Positions 1 through 12,288 are shown, counted from the stretch's first letter. The stretch: DNA of 64,000 nucleotides from Aureobasidium sp. EXF-3400 (GCA_024195585.1 SWBL01000241.1:1-64000), one strand, 5' to 3'. A program made the numbers and translations. The notes: generated by a model from the letters alone, not told the origin.

Positions 1-762
1 GGTGATATCTCCGTACTTCTCGAAAAGAACGCGGAACTCGTCGTCGGTGACGCCGGTGTCGATGTTCTTGACATAGACGTTGGTGAAGTTGGCCTTCATT
101 TCCTCGAACTTGCTCATACGGTCCTTCTTGGGGATGTGGTGACCGACGAAGACCTTCTTCTCGTTCAAAAGCATGCCGTTGACGCTCTTGATAGCAGCGT
201 TGGCAGCCTCAGCGGTCTCGTAGTGAACGAAACCGTAACCCTTGGAGTTGCCGTGCTCGTCCTGGGCGACCTTGCAGGAAAGAATGTTGCCGAAAGCAGC
301 GAAAGTGTCGTGAAGAGCCTTGTTGTCAATGGCGACATCGAGGTTCTTGATGAAGACGTTGCCCTGACCAGTCTTACGGAGGGCGGGGTCACGCTGAGAC
401 CACATGATACGGCAGGGCTTGCCCTTGATGAGGGTGTAGTTCAGCTCCTCGAGAGCGCGCTCACCATCGTCGCTGCTGTTGTAGTTGACGTAGGCGTAAC
501 CGAGCGAACGGCGGGTGACGGCGTCACGGCAGACACGGATGGAAGCGACCTGGCCGATGGAGGAGAAGAGCTCGAAGAGCATGGCCTCGGTGACGGAGGG
601 GTCGAGCTCACCAACGTAGAGGGAAGCGGAGTTGGAGGCCTGGTTCTGGTGCTGAGGGGGAGCGGCGACATCAGCAGGGGCGTTGGCACCGTTGACATCG
701 GCAGAGGGAGAGGCGGGCTGAGCGGCAGCGCCGGAGGGAGAAGTAGCTTGAACGTCAGACAT
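1..762 (-). CDS. PAB1: Polyadenylate-binding protein, N-terminal part (runs off the window)
   Basis: The first 254 residues of the cytoplasmic poly(A)-binding protein, which coats mRNA poly(A) tails and links them to eIF4G in translation and to deadenylation. After a Pro/Ala/Gln-rich leader of about 45 residues come RRM1 (RNP2 SLYVGEL, RNP1 SLGYAYVNY), RRM2 (NVFIKNLD and SKGYGFVHY) and the start of RRM3 (NVYVKNID). The order and motifs match PABPC/Pab1. The start at 762 (MSDVQATS) is the usual position for fungal Pab1. No intron is seen in this part. RRM3 to the C-terminal MLLE domain lie beyond position 1. The family call is very secure; only a fragment is present because the window ends. 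Confidence 0.96.
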   Translation of the reverse strand, partial: MSDVQATSPSGAAAQPASPSADVNGANAPADVAAPPQHQNQASNSASLYVGELDPSVTEAMLFELFSSIGQVASIRVCRDAVTRRSLGYAYVNYNSSDDGERALEELNYTLIKGKPCRIMWSQRDPALRKTGQGNVFIKNLDVAIDNKALHDTFAAFGNILSCKVAQDEHGNSKGYGFVHYETAEAANAAIKSVNGMLLNEKKVFVGHHIPKKDRMSKFEEMKANFTNVYVKNIDTGVTDDEFRVLFEKYGDIT

Positions 763-1862
763 GTTGTTCGACTTTTGCGATTTTCTGTACAGCGATACGT
801 CAGTGCTTGTCTCCACACAATGGATTGGTTATTGTCGAAAATCTGCGTCGCGGGGTGTTGTCGTCCACGCACGAGGCGCAAGAAAGTAGTGAGAGAAGAG
901 AGCCGATAGGGAAGTCGCAAGAGTGTATCTAGAAGTAGAAGACGCTTGTTTGCGGCTGCCGTGCTGAATATGCGGCTGATGGCTCTCTATGTCGGACGAC
1001 TTTCGCAGCGGCCGGAAACGCGTGGATGCAGGTGTAGAGGCGGAGCAGGCTCGAGCGATGTTGCGCGAAGGCAGAGGCAGTGTATGCGCACCTTTTTCTT
1101 GGGAGAGACGAAAAAAAGTATTCCTTTCGATAGACTCGTGTGAGATGGATGAACCTTCGCAACTAGACGCTGGGAAGGCGCGATATGGGCTTTTTTGGGA
1201 TTTTCAAATTTTTTTGGTACCAGTGGACGAGTCTTTATGAAAGGAAGTGCGAGAGCACGGAGGGGGTTGGATGGAGGAGATGGTAGCGTGGTGAAAGAGA
1301 AGTCTTCAAAATTTGCCCGGTTCTTTCTTCTCGCACCTGCCAATCGTTGCATGCTCGGCAACATCCGCTCTGTCATGTGAGCCACCTTCTTTATTCGTCT
1401 ATCATCACTTCTTTCTTCCATCGTCACTTCCAAACCAAACTCTGTGTCCGCATCCGGTCTTGTTTGTCTGCTTCCTTCCATTCGTGTTTGCCTGCTTCCT
1501 GCCATTCGTGTTTGTCCCTTCGGCTACGCAATGCACGCCAAGGTACACATCAACAACCATCACATGTCCAATCATGCTTGATTAATCGGCAAACCCTCAT
1601 TTATTATGTCGTGTACATTAAGTATACACCATGGATCATGGGAGTGTCCATTGTCCACCTCCGATGAAACATGAATTGTTTCCAACCCTGTGAACCCAGC
1701 ACTCGGAAGATACCACTTCCTTTCGCCCACCTGAACGCCTATAATAGTTGTAGTAAATACTTATTGCCCAATCCCATCCCTTGCCTCGCCTTTCCCCGTA
1801 GGCTGACCCAAAACAATGTATTCCAAATTTGAAAAATTGAAGGTAGTAAAGTCGAGTCGAAT
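763..1862. other. Intergenic: PAB1 upstream region
   Basis: No convincing gene. On the PAB1 strand this holds the promoter and probable 5' UTR, with A-rich tracts at about 1187-1220 and a 24-bp tandem repeat at 1461-1518. The far end is the 3' flank of the next minus-strand gene. Confidence 0.6.
1461..1518. repeat. 24-bp tandem repeat, about 2.4 copies
   Basis: Copies begin at 1461, 1485 and 1509 (the last partial). The first two differ at only two positions. It lies about 700 bp upstream of the PAB1 start in non-coding sequence and is pyrimidine-rich on the plus strand. Confidence 0.85.
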
Positions 1863-2669
1863 CTACTCGTCGTTGGACTTGTCGGTCATGGGCTTCAGTT
1901 CAGCACCTTGACCACTTTGACCCCTCTTGCGACCGCTTCCAAAGTGGAAGCCATGGTGACTTGATGTGGGTCTGGCGTCTGGGCCGTCCTCATTGCTATC
2001 TGTCAAGCGCGACAAGAAACCGCGCTTCTTTGGCTTCGGGTCGTCGAGACCGACATCTTCGAAGCCTTCGTCTGCTGTTGGTAGAGGCCTGTTGAGAGCT
2101 AGAGAGCTGCGTGGGGGCTGGCGGTGGTATGAAGAGTCGAGAGATTGGCGGGGACGACCCTCGGGTGCAATGATGGGCGAGCGAGCCGAGATGTCCTGCG
2201 GACGTGGTGTTAGTCTTTTCAGTGGTATTTCTGTCGAGGGTCGTAACATACGAAAGAGCGCCTGTATGAATCGAAGGATTCTCTAGAAATGTTGAATGGC
2301 TCTTCGCTAAGCATAGCGCGGTGGTTGGTAGATGAGTTGGTCGAGCTGTTTGATTTGGTCGACCAAAAGTTCTTGCGCTCAGTTGGAGAAGGCTAGGAAG
2401 AAGGCGTTAGGAACGATGTGAATGCACAGAGAAAGAGACACTGCATACAGGAAGATAGACACCACTGTCATTAATTTCTAGAGGGCGTATTAGTCCAATC
2501 GTCGCGACTAGCATGACAGTGCGGGCGCATGCTCACCACTCAGTTTGTATTCAGCGGGCTCCTTAATCTCGATTGAACGCGGGGCAGAGCCATTGCGACG
2601 GTCAGACTGGGGTTCGACAGCACGCGCAGCGTCTTCGGTGCGACGGAAGGGATTCCTGATGATGGGCAT
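1863..2669 (-). CDS. Conserved fungal protein of unknown function (disordered)
   Basis: Four exons: 2669-2537, 2477-2449, 2392-2252 and 2195-1863, joining in frame to 211 residues. The second exon is only 29 bp and encodes EINDSGVYLP, a segment I recall from uncharacterised filamentous-fungal proteins that begin like this one (MPIIRNPFRR). The rest is rich in Ser, Arg, Pro and charged residues, with no membrane segment or enzyme motif, so it is probably an intrinsically disordered regulatory or scaffold protein. Donors GTGAGC, GTATGC and GTATGT and acceptors CTAG, CTAG and GCAG support the model. The function is unknown. Confidence 0.8.
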
Positions 2670-4004
2670 GACAGGCGGCTTGTTCTATTTGTTGAGCAAT
2701 ATAATGCGGGCGGAGAGCTGCGGCGACAATGCGGGGCGAATGTCACTGCGAGATAGTCGATGCTGGGGAAGATATCCGGATAGCGGTATGGCGGTCAATT
2801 GAAAGAAGATTGATGATTGAAGATGGGATGAAGTGGAAAGAAATCAAGGTGACTCGGAGTGGTTGCGCCTTGGCTTGCTGCGGAGAAAGGTAACTCGAAT
2901 CATGATGTGGACCACGCCATGCACGAGTCCTTGATTGGCCGTATCTCGACTGTTGGCCGGCTGGTCCTGCGCCCGAACCGCTTTTGCGCTGCCAGCGCCG
3001 CAGACGGTGACGGCCATCAGCCTTTCCGTTGTCGCAGCCAAACACTTCGACCACCACCAAAAGACTGACTTTCCAAGGCTTTTCTTCTGCCAATCTGAAA
3101 CCACTGATGATTTTCTATGTCAATCTTTCCCCTTTGCTCCAAACTCGCCTCAAACAAGTTTCTCCAATCAACTGACCGAACAGGAACACCAGCACGCAAC
3201 TTCTTTTCCTGTACCATGCGTGCTGTCACGGCAGTCACGCCGCCCAAGCCTCGGCACACGAGCGGGCGTCAACATGACAGACCACCACGGTGCCGGCGGA
3301 CCCTTTTGACCGTTCGCAAATCAATCTTGCATAAAACCGTTCGTTTACGCTATCGTTTGAATTCGCTCTCTTGCTCGTATACCATTGTTGTTCTTTATTG
3401 CCCAATATGCAGTGCACTGTTTGAAATCATGAACACTGCCGTCTCCTCCATCACTTCCTACACGCGACTTCCGCCTTACTTGTGTCGAATAAAGTAGAAA
3501 GCCCTCGCGATGAACATCCCTTTGCACTCCCGCCAAATCTCTAAGCATGCATCCCTGTCAGAGGCAACCTTGCCTCGAGGTTCTCTGGGCCAGATAGTTG
3601 TAACACACCATTGGCAATCGTGTGCTGGGCTACGGAGTACAACAATGCTGAACAAGGGCGGCATTCCCATCGCGTAGCTTCTCGCCATGCATGTTGCCCT
3701 CAATTGATGTTGCGTCGATTAATATCTTGATATCTCTGTTTTTGTTACTGGAAATCACTAATAAGTTCATTTTCTGAAGGGAGCATGTCTTGCTTAGAAG
3801 AGTCGCTCATCTTCGAAAGCCGTTGTTGCTTACCCTTCTAAGCATCTCCGTTATCCTAGTATTCGGCTTAAAACGTTCTTTTACGCAATCGATTGGAATC
3901 GCTTATATACAATCGTTTGCTTAAATACATTAAAAAGATTATCATAACGCTGAATCGTTTCTATCGTATGATGCATGCTTTTGCTCCTCATCTTATAGGC
4001 GAGA
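2670..4004. other. Intergenic, no gene seen
   Basis: This holds the upstream region of the preceding minus-strand gene and the 3' flank of the beta-glucosidase. Open frames here lack protein-like composition. Two imperfect copies of a sequence of about 35 bp lie at 3331-3366 and 3869-3903. Confidence 0.5.
3331..3903. repeat. Imperfect direct repeat pair (about 35 bp each)
   Basis: Copies at 3331-3366 and 3869-3903 share the pattern AAAAC-GTTC-TTTACGC-ATCG-TTG-AAT-CGCT with several mismatches and small gaps. About 500 bp separate them. They may be remnants of a duplication. Confidence 0.4.
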
Positions 4005-6537
4005 TTAAATGCTCAAGTTACCGGTGAGTTGAATGTCCAAAACACTCTTGCCGACATAGATAGGGTAGTCGCCTTGTTGCAGGCGCCATTTCTGGCTGAC
4101 AACATCCCACTCGCTCAGATCACGTCTGGTGATGTCGAAGTGGAACTTGACGCTCTTGCCTGGCTGAATGCCTTGCTTGTTGAAACCACGAAGCACCTTG
4201 GCTGGGCCGCCAGGAATGTGAACGTACAGTTGTGCAACTTCCGAGGCGGTGACTGAGCCAGTGTTGGTGATGGTGCAGTCAACTGTGGCAATGACATCCC
4301 AAAGAGAGGCAATGCCACCCTGAGCAATGGTAGTGTTGGGAGGAAACTCGGAGGTGCTTACGTTGCTAAGCACCTTGGTTTGCAGCGACGAGTAGTTGAA
4401 GGTTGTGTAAGTCAGACCGTAACCGAACTCGAAGCGAGGGGTGATGTTCTGAGCGATGAAGGCCTTGTAGTCAATGTAAACGCCCTCGGTGAAGTTGTCC
4501 TGGGTGTAGTAGTTGCTGGTGTTGTCAGGAGTGAGGTGCGAAAGAAGGTTGCCATAATTTTCAGGTTGCTTGGCAACAGTGTAAGGCATTCGCCCGCTGG
4601 GCGACTGCTTTCCATAAAGAACCTCAACCAAAGCCTTGCCTGAGTCCTGGCCAGGAAGATGGGCGTAGACAATGGCAGTGATGTTGGGGTTCGAGTACCA
4701 TGCATCGATGGTGCGGATGCCAGCGTTGTGGAGAACGACCATGGTGTTGTTGCATTGAGCCGCGACATTCAAAACAAGGTCATCAGAGTACTCGTCCTGT
4801 AGATAAGGGCGGTCATATGACTCCGAAGCAAAGGCGTTGATGAAGACAAGGCAAGCTTCTGATCCCCTCTGAACAACAGGATTCTGGCTGTGGAAGTCCC
4901 ACTGCAGCCAAGTGTCATCCTGCATTGCTTGCTCAGTAATGGCGCTGAAGGGGTCACTGATGTATGCAGGCTGAGCAGCACCAGAGCCACCTCCGGTGAC
5001 CATGGTTCCATTAATCGCGATACCGGGCAGGTCGTTGGATGGAACCGAAGAAGGATTGACAAACAGCGAGAAGAGTTCACTGGCGTTGATGCCATTGACA
5101 GGAGAGAAGCCGAAGTTGGACAGGGTGAATGCGGCTGCATTGTCAGGGGTGTAGGTCGAGGGAGCAATTCCGTCGTAACCGAAGAGAGAAAGGAATCCTG
5201 GCTTCTTCAAGGGCAGAGCGTTGTTCACGTTCTTGACAAGAACGTGTCCTTCAACGGCAGTCTGGAATGTGCTCACCTTTGAAGCGGGATCGCGAGCGTT
5301 GACATACTCATGAGGTAAAGTGAGGTTGATGGGCATGCCATGTCCGGGATTCTGCCACTCGGCGAGATGATACCAAGATGCGACAATGCGAGTTGCCATA
5401 TCATCAAGTCTAGTGGAAGAGAGCGAGCCGTTGTTGACAGCTTGACTGAGGTTGCCGTTTTGCCAGTAAGTCGAGCTAGGCATGGCCATATCAAGACCTG
5501 CCTCAGCACTAGCCACTCCAGAATGCTGTGCTCCCCAGTCACTTACGATAAATCCTGAAAACGAGAGCTCGCCCTTGAACAGTCCGTTCATGACCTTTGA
5601 GTTTTGGCAGCTGTATGAATTGTTGACCCTCTGGTATGAGCACATAGCAGATCCGACTCCTGCATGTACGGCGTCCTGGAAAGGCCACAGGTACATCTCG
5701 TGCAGAGTCTTGTCGTCGATGTTGGCAGACATCGAAGCGTTGTTACCAGCTGGATTGCGGTCAAGCTCCTGTTCGTTTCCGATGAGGTGCTTGATGCAAG
5801 CGATGACGCTGTTTTGCATGCCTTGGATGGTCTCGAAAGTCAGACTACCAGCGAGGTAGGGGTCATTGCTGAAGCCTTCCCAATTACGACCACCCTCGGC
5901 CACTCTTCCGAGTGGTCCAACAACGGGTCCAAGGAGAACGTTAACACCTTTAGCCTTGAATTCAGCACCCATGTAGTGAGCTCGCTGGTAAGCAAGGTTT
6001 CTATTCCATGTGGCACCAACGTGGACACCTGAAGCGAAGCCAGTGACACCATCAGTAGCACGGAGACCGTTTCCAGCATCGCTCAGACACAGACCAGGGA
6101 AGCCAACTCTAGGTGCTGATCCACTGTTACCACCACATCCATTTGTCCTGCGTATGATGTTAGCAGATTGAATCTCAATCAATTGTTTTCTAGTTGACTG
6201 ACGTGGAGGTGTAACCATATGTGATGTTGTTCTTCTCGAAATCGGTCATAGAAGCTACCAGAGCCCTGGCCTTCTCGTAGGCAGTAGCCCACTCACCTTT
6301 GCCTGCTCCTTGGGCTACGGAGAGTTAGCATGCCACCCCCGAGTGAACGGACAGACTATACATACGACTTGGGTAAACGGGAGGGGATCTTCCATAAGAC
6401 CAGAACTTCTCAAGGTTGGCCAGCTCAGCCTTCAATTGAGCTTGAGCAGCAGCAGTAGCGTTGTATGTCGAGTTCTGGGCGGAAGTGACATCTGCGAGGG
6501 CCAATGCAACGGCCAGTAGCTCGGTAGTGAAACGCAT
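4005..6537 (-). CDS. Secreted beta-glucosidase, glycoside hydrolase family 3
   Basis: Three exons (6537-6366, 6314-6203, 6147-4005) give 808 residues. A signal peptide (MRFTTELLAVALALADVTSA) precedes a GH3 N-terminal barrel, an alpha/beta domain and a C-terminal fibronectin III-like domain, as in extracellular fungal beta-glucosidases that release glucose from cellobiose and beta-glucosides. GFIVSDWGAQHSG carries the catalytic nucleophile, Asp298 by my count. KHLIGNEQ and LLGPVVGPLGR are typical substrate-pocket segments. Several Asn-X-Ser/Thr sites fit a secreted glycoprotein. A TATA box lies about 100 bp upstream. The gene is intact, and its length is close to the usual 800-870 residues for the group. 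Confidence 0.95.
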
Positions 6538-6633
6538 GATGAGAAAGCCTTATCAAAGAGACTGGTACAATCTCTTGTCAATGTTCAAGGCGTTAGCTGT
6601 TGATGATGGATAGCAGGAGCGGGCACGCTGGGC

Positions 6634-6640
6634 TTTTATA
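6634..6640 (-). promoter_or_regulatory. TATA box of the beta-glucosidase gene
   Basis: TATAAAA on the minus strand, 97-103 nt before the ATG, a usual spacing for regulated fungal genes. Confidence 0.6.
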
Positions 6641-8472
6641 ATGTACACGTTCATGTAGCAGAAATTACCTTCCAGGGCCCTAAAAGCATAGTCCGGCATC
6701 ACGGCTGCCTGTGCCCTTGGTCAATAACCCAAAGCGGGGTGCTCGTGTGCATACCAAGCCGATGGACTGGAGTGACCTAACCGATCTTGCCCAATTTTGC
6801 GAGTGCTTGGGGCGGGTATTAAGGTTCCAGGGCCGGGAATCAGACCGATGGCGGTTTGCTGCGTGATCAACCGCTCGCGATTGGCACCGAAGAGAGGTCA
6901 AACCCATCTGCCACACATCAACTGCCGTGATGAGAACTTGGAAGTGTCCGATGTTTAACCCATTATAGTGCCTATTCTCCACTTGAACAAGCCACTTACA
7001 CGCCGCGTGACATAGATGAGGAGTCCGTGAGGTTGGTAAAGACAACGGGAACTGTGCTTGGCACCATGCCGAATGCTTAGGGCGACATCGATTGGCTTGG
7101 TCGAGGTCAATTCAAGGTCAGTCTGTGGGGCGCCATGGAGATTTCCCGAGTCAAGTAATCCGACTTCATAGCTTGTAGCGGTCGCTAGGATGCCGGGCTC
7201 GTGCCATATCTTTATGAAATGACGGGTGGCCGGGCCTCTTCATTGCAAGGTTGTCAGAGGAGGCTCTGATGTGTCGAGTACCAGCAGCATGCTCGCCTTG
7301 ATTGACTCTGAATGCTACATCTGAGCCCTTAAGACCACCAACCTACACATTTATCCTCCCCGTTTGCTAAGGTATGTAACATGTGCAGCTATAAAAATGC
7401 ATGATACTATGGAATTAGGACAGTGCCCATTGAAGAACGACAATTTATCGGCTCTCTGTGGCCACGCCTCCATTCCCGAACACATTCGTGCTTTTTTATA
7501 GTGTATACTTTGCTCTTCACTGCAATGGGAGTACAAAGGAGATTACAGACTTTTGCACACGGGGAGGATACGTTGGAAGATCTTGACGTGAGGTCGATCA
7601 ACGTGGAGAGCTGGAGAGACTCCCCGCCTCGCGAACGCCCTGTGGGGTCGAGCCTGTTTCCTCCACATCGGAAAGTGCGAAGGTGGGGCCGTTTGAGAAG
7701 ACTTCTTGCTTCGCTTCAACAGGCCAAGATCGTGCACGCTTTGACCTGCAGCATCTGGGCCATCATTGACGACGAAGTGGCTTTGAGTCTTGGAGTGTTG
7801 GCACTCGTGTCTTGCGCATGCGGCACGCCATGAATGTCACAGCCGGTTACACTATGGATGGCACAATCCTCGTTTTCCAAATGCTCTCACAATGAATCGA
7901 TCCTGGTATGCTTCTCTGCAATATTCAGAATCGACCACCTCGTTCAAGTCTCTAGCCTCCAAACGACAAATCTCTCACCGTCTGTGCTTTGACAGTCTAT
8001 TGTTGCGCCGCACGATCATGGTATACGCGACTCCACCCCAACCATTGTGAACGCTTTTCTATTCGCGATCCACATCCGCCTTTTGTGATTAGACTCCACT
8101 GTGCACACTCCACTGGGGTCTCCACACTCGCGTTAGCATATGCCGCGGCAGGATTTCTTGCTGACCATAACACAGCACAGATGAAAGGATGCCGAGAAAC
8201 ATACCGTATGTCGGCCCGGCGGCCAACCTCATCTGAGGGCACGGGTTTCAAAGTCCCCGTCGCTTGACATCCGGCAAATGACGGATGTTGTCATGCTCCA
8301 ATGACTCGTCTTTCGTGTTCTTCTCGGCTCTGGTCCATCGTCCATGTGTACTGCCAGGTCCGCTTGATTGGATCTCGTTTCTGCCCATGTTGGCACAGAC
8401 GTTGTCGTATCGCAAAATAGCTTCTAGCCAATTCCCAAAGCATACAAGAAAGCTACCTTCCAATTTCTCCTT
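6641..8472. other. Intergenic, no gene seen
   Basis: About 1.8 kb between the beta-glucosidase promoter and the 3' end of the next gene. Open frames on both strands are short and unlike protein. It probably holds upstream control sequence for the beta-glucosidase. Confidence 0.5.
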
Positions 8473-10159
8473 CTAGGTAAACCTAGAATACTTTGCGACC
8501 ACATCGACATCGATACTCCCGATTTCAACTTCGAATTCTACGTTTCCACCTTGGGAAACCTCAATCTTGTTCTCCTGCCTGCCATTGACGAAGATATCCC
8601 AGCTTCCAGAAGACAGATTCCTCAAGGTTGGTTTGAAGATCTTGGTGCTTCCATCCCAGGTACGCATCGTGATGATGAAAAGCCCTTTCTCAGCATCCCA
8701 CAACCCTCGAGAGAAATCGACGTCATCAGCAAGACTTATACCATCAAGCCAAGGTTGCGATGACACTCGCTGTTGACTCCAAGGGTGATCCCAGATCTTC
8801 TTCATGCCATCCTCGACATTTAGCCTGGCATAGCCAATGGCAGCATTGCCTGTGAAAGGATCCATGTGCGTCCATTTCAGGTTCTTGTCCATGGGTTCGT
8901 CGTTACGCGGGTAGTACAATCCACCCTTCTCCCATGTTGGGTTCAGGTTCTTATCGATGAAGTCAAGTAAGCCTCGTAATTCCTCTCTGCCCAACTCTGA
9001 TAACCACTCGACAGTGTAGCCAAGGATAGGCTTAGTCAAGAGAGAAAGAGGCTTATTGACAGATCTCTTTGCCTGTTGCTCAAGAGATGTGTGTTGCGCG
9101 ATCTCCAGTGCTTCTTTCATGATCTCCTTGGGTTCTTTGCTGCTTGCTGAGTCCTCATTGGCGATCTGACGATATGCATTGCCAACAACTGGAGGGTTGA
9201 TGCTTGTCTCACCGTCGATGGTGGTTAGATAACCGAGTGCTTGACTGTCAAAGCACTCGCGTACGAACTTAGAATTCCAGGTATTCATGTAGGTACAAGA
9301 CCATGCCGAGAACCCGGGATCATTAGCTGGCACGGTGAAGTCCTGTTTGGCCAACCACATGTCCTTGAACAGGCCGCCGGGTCCAACCATGCCTTTCTTC
9401 TCCCAAGCATCTTTGTACTTCTCAAGCACATCTCCAATGACACTTGTGCCATGACGGACGTCATTGAGACGCATGGCAATCATCTAAGCTCCAGTCAGCT
9501 GCCAGGAGAATAGTCAGAGCAACTGCAAGTATACACACCGGAAACTGATTGCACACCAAAAACACAGCATTAGGTTCACAACAAACACCCACCCACCCAT
9601 TCCTCTCCATCTCCCTCAAAATCGCATCCTGCAAACTCTGCGTCTTGTACGTGAAAGTCTGAGGCCCTAGTCCGAAGAACAGCGGATTCCAGTTAAACAC
9701 CAACGAGCCTTCCTTCTCAAACTCATCATCGTCAAACAGCATGGCATACAGACTAACCATCAACAGCAAATGCCCACTATACATGATATTTTCCCTGACA
9801 ATGGGATCAGCCCAAGGTTTCCTTAGTTCCTTGAGTGAGGGATCGGTAGTCACGCCTCCTAGACTTGTCGTAAACCAATACCCCCACACTTCTCGTCTCA
9901 GCATTTTATGGATGATACGACGAAAAAGCGGTTTGTAGACTCCTCGCAAGGCGGGTTGGTGATGGTAGTGTGTGAGTGCGAGGGTATAGGCCATGGTTGC
10001 GAGCTGATAGCGATACGCGTCAAGGAATTCTTGCATAGGTTCTTGGGTGCCCATGTGGTGCCATTCTCCATCTGCTTGTGCGACGAGGTTGTGAACGTGG
10101 CGGAGATGGCCTAGTTGCTCTTTTGTGAGCTTTGGGTATTTGGATAGGTCGATATCCAT
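8473..10159 (-). CDS. Linalool dehydratase/isomerase-like (Ldi family) protein
   Basis: Two exons (10159-9539 and 9483-8473) give 543 residues; the 55-nt intron falls after NQFP. The centre strongly resembles bacterial linalool dehydratase/isomerase: IMYSGHL (His130), then VCCEPNAVFLVCNQFP followed by MIAMRLNDVRHGTSV. Cys194 and Cys203 stand nine residues apart, as do the two catalytic cysteines reported for the Castellaniella enzyme (from memory). That enzyme interconverts geraniol, linalool and myrcene. Here the fold and catalytic pair look kept, but the substrate is unknown. There is no signal peptide, unlike the periplasmic bacterial enzyme. A TATA motif lies about 100 bp upstream. The neighbours do not suggest a terpene pathway. 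Confidence 0.85.
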
Positions 10160-10253
10160 GGTTGTTTGGAATATCGGAGGCGTGATACCGATTTGAGAAG
10201 AGATTGTTGCATGAAAGGTAGAGGAGAGGTCAGCTTGGAGAAACGATGCCCGA

Positions 10254-10260
10254 ATATATA
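10254..10260 (-). promoter_or_regulatory. TATA-like element of the Ldi-family gene
   Basis: TATATAT on the minus strand, about 95-101 nt upstream of the ATG at 10159. Confidence 0.45.
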
Positions 10261-10639
10261 AGCTGATGATTGAGGTACAGCGGTTGATAGCATCGCATCC
10301 TTCGCTGTCTGACGTGATATGAGAGCTTTGGTGACCAATTGGATACTACTCAGTGTACATGCTCCTGCTTCATTGAACTTCGTACGGCGTCAGACTTGCA
10401 AGGAAGATCCTCGGTGTATACGACCAAGGTCACTAGCTTAACTTAACATTTACTGAAAGAACAATACGGCCTTCAAGCTTCGCTGAATTCGATTCGGGGT
10501 TCTCATTGCGCAATGAATGAAAACATCTTTCTTCAGTATAAAATTTATGCATACAAAGCTTACCTGCGATAACTCCCTGACTCCCAGTCCCAGCAGCATG
10601 ACCCCCGAACTCCAGCTTATTGGTTCGTTCCGTCAGGGA
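10261..10639. other. Intergenic, no gene seen
   Basis: About 380 bp between the Ldi-family promoter and the 3' end of the gluconokinase gene. Nothing recognisable. Confidence 0.5.
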
Positions 10640-11393
10640 TTATGCCTGTACTGGCTCAACGATAACGGCATCACTAGCCATGACCCGATTCACAACCTCC
10701 AATGCTAGTTTTTGCACACTAGCAAAATCACCACTGACATCCACACTCATGACATCCCTCTCATCTACCGTCGGCGGCTCCAAAGCGTCAAACTGGCTCT
10801 TGACCATACTGTCCTTCATGTAATGGCCAACTCTGCCATGTACTCTCTGCAGCAGAAGCTCTTGTGTCGCAGACAGGTAGATAAAGTGGACTAAGACATT
10901 GTTGTCGTTGTAGGACGCGACTCGAATGACGTCACGGTATTTGCGCTTAAGGGCTGAGCAGGTGAGGACGACTCCTGAAGCGCCGGTGTTGAGGGCAGCG
11001 ACGGCTTGGTCGCGGAGGAGAATAAGCCAGTCCCAGCGGTCAGCATCGGTAAGAGGGATGTTGTTGGCCATTTTGTCAATGTTGGCTTGTGGGTGGAACT
11101 GCAGAGGTCGAAAGTGTAAGCAAGACGGTCGCCTGAGGGCTTGGGAATTGGACGGAACTCACGCTGTCGCCTTCTAGGTAGGGCAATGCAAAGGCCGTGG
11201 AGAGGTATTCTGCTACCGACGTCTTTCCGCATCCTGCTGGACCTGTTATGATCCAGATGTGTCGGTGTTGTGGTACGGCAGCGGCTGTGGGAGCGGGTGT
11301 AGAGTTTGACGATGTGGAATCGGCCATTGGCGCTGAAGAGGAAGACGAAATGTGGTCAGAAGGCATGATTGGCGTTTTCTCGTAATGAAGCAT
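10640..11393 (-). CDS. Gluconokinase
   Basis: Phosphorylates D-gluconate with ATP to 6-phosphogluconate, feeding the pentose phosphate pathway in the cytosol. Exons 11393-11163 and 11098-10640 give 229 residues. The Walker A loop is GPAGCGKT (residues 51-58). The junction reads GDSFHPQANIDKM, the gluconate-site signature of the GntK/IDNK family, followed by PLTDADRWDWL and VLTCSALKRKYRD. The start is uncertain. The frame is open to 11573 and would add a hydrophobic leader, unlikely for a cytosolic kinase, so I use MLHYEK at 11393; MPSDH slightly downstream is also possible. The first 40 residues are a Ser/Pro-rich extension absent from bacterial GntK. Confidence 0.9.
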
Positions 11394-12288
11394 GGTCGCG
11401 GAAGAGAGTTGTTCGTGTGCTTGTCGTGGGGAAGTTGGTTCAGATGTGTGAAGCCTATTAGGTTTGGAAGAGAAGATGGCGTCTGGGAAGTCGGTCGAGT
11501 GAAGCAGCAGAGACAGTGGTATGAAGATGAAGAAGGGGACAAGGAAAAAGACAAGGCTTCTCGCCAGAGGCATGAGTAGAGGGCATGTTTATTTGATCGG
11601 CCGGAGACTGATAGCCCTTAGCCATCCATAGCCCAGATTTCTGGGAAAGTCGGGATCTCCACAACTGCATCGACTCTCCTCCCGCATTTTCGTCTTTTCT
11701 GCTCAGATCGGCAAATGACGCACCTCTTCTGCTTCTTTCCGTTGCCGACCGGCTTCTGCTTCTTGCACTACATTTTCGAATATTCTTGAGAAAGATGCTA
11801 GATCAGAAGGAACTATCAGTTCTTGGGATCAACAAACTTACAGAGAGGCTTCTTCTGTTGTATCTCTGATCCATTCACGGGGTCAGAGTCATGTTCCTGG
11901 ATGAATGTTGCCTTGAGAGGTCGACTGGCTGACTGTCACCCTGAGCGCTTGAGCACGGCCGACACAATTGCCGCTCCGACTCCCGTCAAATCCTGGGGAA
12001 TCAGCCTGAACTTCAACTGCACTTTTCACTGTCGCACGACCACTCTTTAACACTATGCATTCTTAAGGTGAGGTATGAAGGCAGGTCATCATATGGTATC
12101 TGTATGGTATTCCATATATGTATATACCTTGTTCATGGCATCTCATGTGTTACAGTATCAAGATCTCATGACAACTCCCCTTCGAGCTGTAATCCGTGAT
12201 GAGACATTTCATCCACCAGACATCAGTTCAGTAGAATCTCTCGCAACAACCCACATCGCTCAGTCCCAGATCAATCCACACGTAAGAT
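11394..12288. other. Intergenic, no gene seen
   Basis: This holds the upstream region of the gluconokinase gene and the 3' flank of the next minus-strand ORF. No coding signal I can support. Confidence 0.5.

Noticed and set aside
136..909. 257-residue plus-strand open frame
   Set aside because: It is antisense to the PAB1 RRM coding sequence and has low-complexity Val/Leu/Gly composition typical of a shadow frame.
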